Shown: piece by piece, positions 3,303 through 5,663 of the stretch
How the letters are laid out: each line of letters starts with the position of its first letter
How positions within the stretch are numbered: position 1 is the first letter of the stretch
From: Bacillota bacterium
Lineage (GTDB): Bacteria > Bacillota > Clostridia > Lachnospirales > Lachnospiraceae
DNA: 5,663 nt
NCBI GenBank assembly: GCA_023424235.1
Contig: JAFAEB010000447.1
Coordinates: 1-5,663 of the forward strand
Direction of reading: 5' to 3'
Notes under the pieces: generated by a model
The model's input: only the letters and a program-made list of their open reading frames with translations
What the model was told of the DNA's origin: nothing
Databases searched by the model: none
Translations under genes and position numbers: made by a program

Positions 3303-5663
3303 TTACTTATTAACATTTACATTAATTTTATTTACCTTTACTTTTCCCGAATATAAGGTTAGGGTTATCTCGATTACAGCACTACCAGCACGAATCCCTC
3401 TTATCACACCATCCTCAGTTACCTCTACAATGGAAGTATTGCTTGAAAGATAACTTGCTACCACCCCTCCTAGTGCATGGCTAGAAAGAGTATCTTTAAA
3501 AGAGCTTTGTAGTGTCAATGTATCAGGTAAAGCAATTGTAAGTTTTTTACTATCCCCCAACTTTACACTTTCTTCTTCCTTCATACTAATACGAGAACGT
3601 AATGAGGAAATTATTTTGTTGTTCGCTTTATTCGGAACGATTATATAAGAATCTCCATAAAGTAAAGTTAAAGTTAAATAGCCATCTTGATCAATTTTAT
3701 AGGAATAACCATCTTTTATCGTTTCATATAAATTCTTTTCATGATTATAACAATAAATATATACATTTCCATTTGCTTTAAACTCTTTTTGCTTACCTAG
3801 ATACACTTTTAATCCTAGTTCACCAGGTAATGCTCCGCTTTGATTTAAATGAAGAAGATATCCATTTTTATTATTTTTATCTCTTCCTTGCAAATTAGGA
3901 ATATCACTTAAGCTTATCAAAGATAGTAATCCATGAAAAGTTTCAAACTCATCTTCTCTGTTATTTAACCTATTACCATCTAAAAACCACTCATAAATTA
4001 AATCCTTATTCTCATCAACGATTGATAGAATAAGCTTTTTACCATGAACCTTTAAAAGTTCAAGAATCGTATTATCTAGAACAAGATCCTCAATTTGAAT
4101 GTTTTGATTCTCCATAATGTCACTTGGTATTGTAAGAATCAATTCAGTACTTTTAAGTCTACTATCCATGATATATTCACTAATATGACTTAAGAGTAAC
4201 TCTAATCTTAGTATATATGGATTGTTTTTTGTGTGGTCTTTTGCTAATTCATTCAGAATATCAGAATGAAGAGTAACAAGAACTCTTCCATGGCCATCCA
4301 TTATATTAGAATCGATGGTTGTATACTCATTTGGCCTTATAGGTGCATAGGTAGGTATAACTGTTGGCGTATAGGTTGGTGTTATGCTTGGAGCAATTGT
4401 TGGCGTAATACTTGGCTCAATCGTTGGTGTTATACTTGGCTCAATCGTTGGTGTTATACTTGGAGTTACAATAATTTCAGGTTCTAATATTTCTATTAAT
4501 TCAGAGCCAAATAATGCAATATTATATATTTTTACATTGTCAAAATAGCCATCAAAATAACGATCACCACTATAAAATGATTTCCCCAAATAAGCGGCAA
4601 CCTGTGAACCAAAATCTGATATTTTTGTTGTTAATCCTGTAACTTCACCAGCTTTGATACCATTCCTATATAGTGTTATAGATTCTTCTGATATTACTAG
4701 AGCAATTCTTACCCATTCATTCGCTTCTATACTTGAAGACAGCTTTTGCTCTTGGCTCCAGGAATTCTTTGTTATTGCAGTATAAATACTATTTCCTCTT
4801 ACTCTTACAAATAAGTATTGTAGATTATCTTTACCTATAGCAAAGGTAAAGAAATCACCTGAGCTAAGATTAGACTTTACATCCATAACAATGGTTAACT
4901 CATTTTTAGAATCTAGTAAACCTAGAGGTAACTCACCATATGTCCCTGCAGTTCCATTTACATATAGGACTTGACCTTTTATGGAGTCTGTTACATAAGT
5001 TGCATTACCATTCAATGTTCCATTATTGTTACCATGACTACTATCAAGGATTTGACTATTATTAAGTTCCTCATCAAATTTGTAGTAAAGAATTGGTGTT
5101 ACATTTAATTTGCCTACAGTCTCATATAAGGAAAAGAAGTTAGATTTTGCAAGTGCTAGTGCATCCTCAACTTGGCTTAGGGAATTAGCCTTTTGAATAA
5201 GCAATATTCCTTCCTTCTTCATATTCTGTAATGCGTCCTGCTCATCTAATGTATACTCACCTTTACGATTTATAAGCTTAGTTGTATACTCCTCATACTT
5301 AAGTAAGGCAGCCTCTTTAGCAGCTTCAACTAAATCATCTGATATACGATTAACCGCTAACCAACTAAGTACGACATCTGGGCTTTGTTGGTACTCATAT
5401 ATTTTTACTAGAACCTCTGTATCGATCGGTAAATCAAATAGATATAACTTTGTAGTTTTTCCTGAATTAATATGATTACCTAAATTTCTTGTTATTAGCT
5501 CACCATCCATTGTATATGATATGGATGCACCAATATATCTAGTTGTATTCCACCATTCTTCAAAACCAAGCAATAACTCATAACTTCCAGCTTTTAGCGG
5601 TAACTTATAATCGATTGATTTATTGCTATATGCCCAAAAACCACTTTCAAAGGAATCTCTACT
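3303..5663 (-). CDS. C-terminal part of a large modular secreted protein, probably a carbohydrate-active enzyme (5' end outside window)
   Basis: The frame is open from the TAA at 3303-3305 to the window edge, giving 786 residues. A TTG at 5573-5571 is not a credible start: it lies inside the conserved-looking YELLLGFEEWW, and coding continues upstream. Counting from the edge: 1-107 is a beta-sandwich tail module (SYELLLGFEEWWN, then VVLSWLAV) like those after catalytic domains of clostridial glycosidases; 108-186 is helical and charged, probably a spacer; 189-390 is a LamG/concanavalin-like domain (ILYYKFDE, DSSHGNNNGTL, DGYFDNVKIYNIAL); 395-442 is a Thr-Pro linker; 445-680 is unassigned, though its end (LGLKVYLG, VYIYCYN, DGYLTLTLLYGDSYI) resembles beta-modules of clostridial surface proteins; 690-786 resembles a Big_2 Ig-like domain (SIVEVTEDGVIRGIRAGSAV). 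There is no LPxTG, SLH or dockerin at the C-terminus. Glycan binding outside the cell is inferred. The enzyme class cannot be told from this part. Confidence 0.85.
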   Translation of the reverse strand, partial: SRDSFESGFWAYSNKSIDYKLPLKAGSYELLLGFEEWWNTTRYIGASISYTMDGELITRNLGNHINSGKTTKLYLFDLPIDTEVLVKIYEYQQSPDVVLSWLAVNRISDDLVEAAKEAALLKYEEYTTKLINRKGEYTLDEQDALQNMKKEGILLIQKANSLSQVEDALALAKSNFFSLYETVGKLNVTPILYYKFDEELNNSQILDSSHGNNNGTLNGNATYVTDSIKGQVLYVNGTAGTYGELPLGLLDSKNELTIVMDVKSNLSSGDFFTFAIGKDNLQYLFVRVRGNSIYTAITKNSWSQEQKLSSSIEANEWVRIALVISEESITLYRNGIKAGEVTGLTTKISDFGSQVAAYLGKSFYSGDRYFDGYFDNVKIYNIALFGSELIEILEPEIIVTPSITPTIEPSITPTIEPSITPTIAPSITPTYTPTVIPTYAPIRPNEYTTIDSNIMDGHGRVLVTLHSDILNELAKDHTKNNPYILRLELLLSHISEYIMDSRLKSTELILTIPSDIMENQNIQIEDLVLDNTILELLKVHGKKLILSIVDENKDLIYEWFLDGNRLNNREDEFETFHGLLSLISLSDIPNLQGRDKNNKNGYLLHLNQSGALPGELGLKVYLGKQKEFKANGNVYIYCYNHEKNLYETIKDGYSYKIDQDGYLTLTLLYGDSYIIVPNKANNKIISSLRSRISMKEEESVKLGDSKKLTIALPDTLTLQSSFKDTLSSHALGGVVASYLSSNTSIVEVTEDGVIRGIRAGSAVIEITLTLYSGKVKVNKINVNVNK
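3306..3596 (-). other. C-terminal Big_2-like immunoglobulin-fold domain
   Basis: The last 97 residues end with SIVEVTEDGVIRGIRAGSAVIEIT and a final beta-strand VNKINVNVNK. This is the hallmark of bacterial Ig-like group 2 domains ('vatVd.nGvVtgv.aGtatIt'). These occur as spacers or adhesion modules in cell-surface and secreted proteins. The first half of the domain is divergent, so its N-terminal boundary is approximate. Confidence 0.7.
4338..4481 (-). repeat. 24-bp tandem repeats coding a Thr-Pro linker
   Basis: Three full 24-bp units lie at 4381-4404, 4405-4428 and 4429-4452, with half a unit at 4453-4464 and degenerate units down to about 4338. The second and third differ at one base only. 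On the minus strand they encode the 8-residue period TPTIEPSI, TPTIEPSI, TPTIAPSI, TPTYTPTV, then IPTYAPI. Such Pro/Thr-rich linkers join modules of secreted clostridial enzymes and keep them apart in an extended form. The period is a multiple of three, so copy-number change keeps the reading frame. Confidence 0.9.
4494..5099 (-). other. LamG/concanavalin A-like domain within the large protein
   Basis: About 200 residues have the pattern of a LamG-like jelly roll: an opening ILYYKFDE strand, DSSHGNNNGTLNG, a central EANEWVRIALVIS strand followed by ITLYRNGIKAGEV, and a closing DGYFDNVKIYNIALFGSEL. These match the usual order 'YxFDE...DSSGNxNxGT...W.hva.v...lYvNG...G.iDdvriYnrAL'. In clostridial enzymes such domains commonly bind glycans or add stability. 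The ligand cannot be read from the sequence. Confidence 0.75.

Noticed and set aside
4266..4487. 73-codon plus-strand frame rich in Cys and Trp with an 8-residue repeat
   Set aside because: The striking CYTWLNRW repeat is only the reverse reading of the 24-bp Thr-Pro linker repeats of the large gene.

Overview
The window is AT-rich, low-GC Firmicutes DNA with strong AGGAGG-type ribosome binding sites. Every supported gene is on the minus strand. The protein style suggests a spore-forming, plant-fibre-degrading clostridium of the Lachnospiraceae (Lachnoclostridium/Clostridium phytofermentans-like). The signs are a large modular secreted LamG/Big_2 protein with a Thr-Pro linker and an AspB-type class I gamma aminotransferase. 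The taxon is inferred from style, not from a database match.

In the direction of transcription (high to low coordinates), the right 2.36 kb is the C-terminal 786 residues of a very large modular extracellular protein, probably a carbohydrate-active enzyme. Its N-terminus and any catalytic domain lie beyond base 5663. The in-window modules are a beta-sandwich tail, a helical spacer, a LamG/concanavalin-like domain, a Thr-Pro linker made of 24-bp DNA repeats, an unassigned region, and a C-terminal Big_2 Ig-like domain. A rho-independent terminator lies about 134 nt after its stop. A 484-bp AT-rich gap without genes follows. It holds that terminator and a promoter with two inverted repeats for the next unit.

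The second unit is aspB (aspartate aminotransferase), then proC (pyrroline-5-carboxylate reductase) 13 nt later, then a Nudix hydrolase about 105 nt further on, ending in a perfect 10-bp stem-loop terminator. No convincing terminator is visible between proC and the Nudix gene, so the three may be co-transcribed. The first two link central amino-acid nitrogen (glutamate/aspartate exchange) to the last step of proline synthesis. The Nudix enzyme looks like a nucleotide-sugar/ADP-ribose housecleaning enzyme, but it lacks the proline usual in classical ADP-ribose pyrophosphatases. At the left edge is the start of a small membrane protein. Its position after a Nudix gene fits spoIIM, but only 30 residues are visible.

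I see no CRISPR array, tRNA, rRNA, insertion sequence, phage gene or defence system. Most of the window is ordinary housekeeping sequence. The least explained part is the region between the Thr-Pro linker and the Big_2 domain of the large protein.
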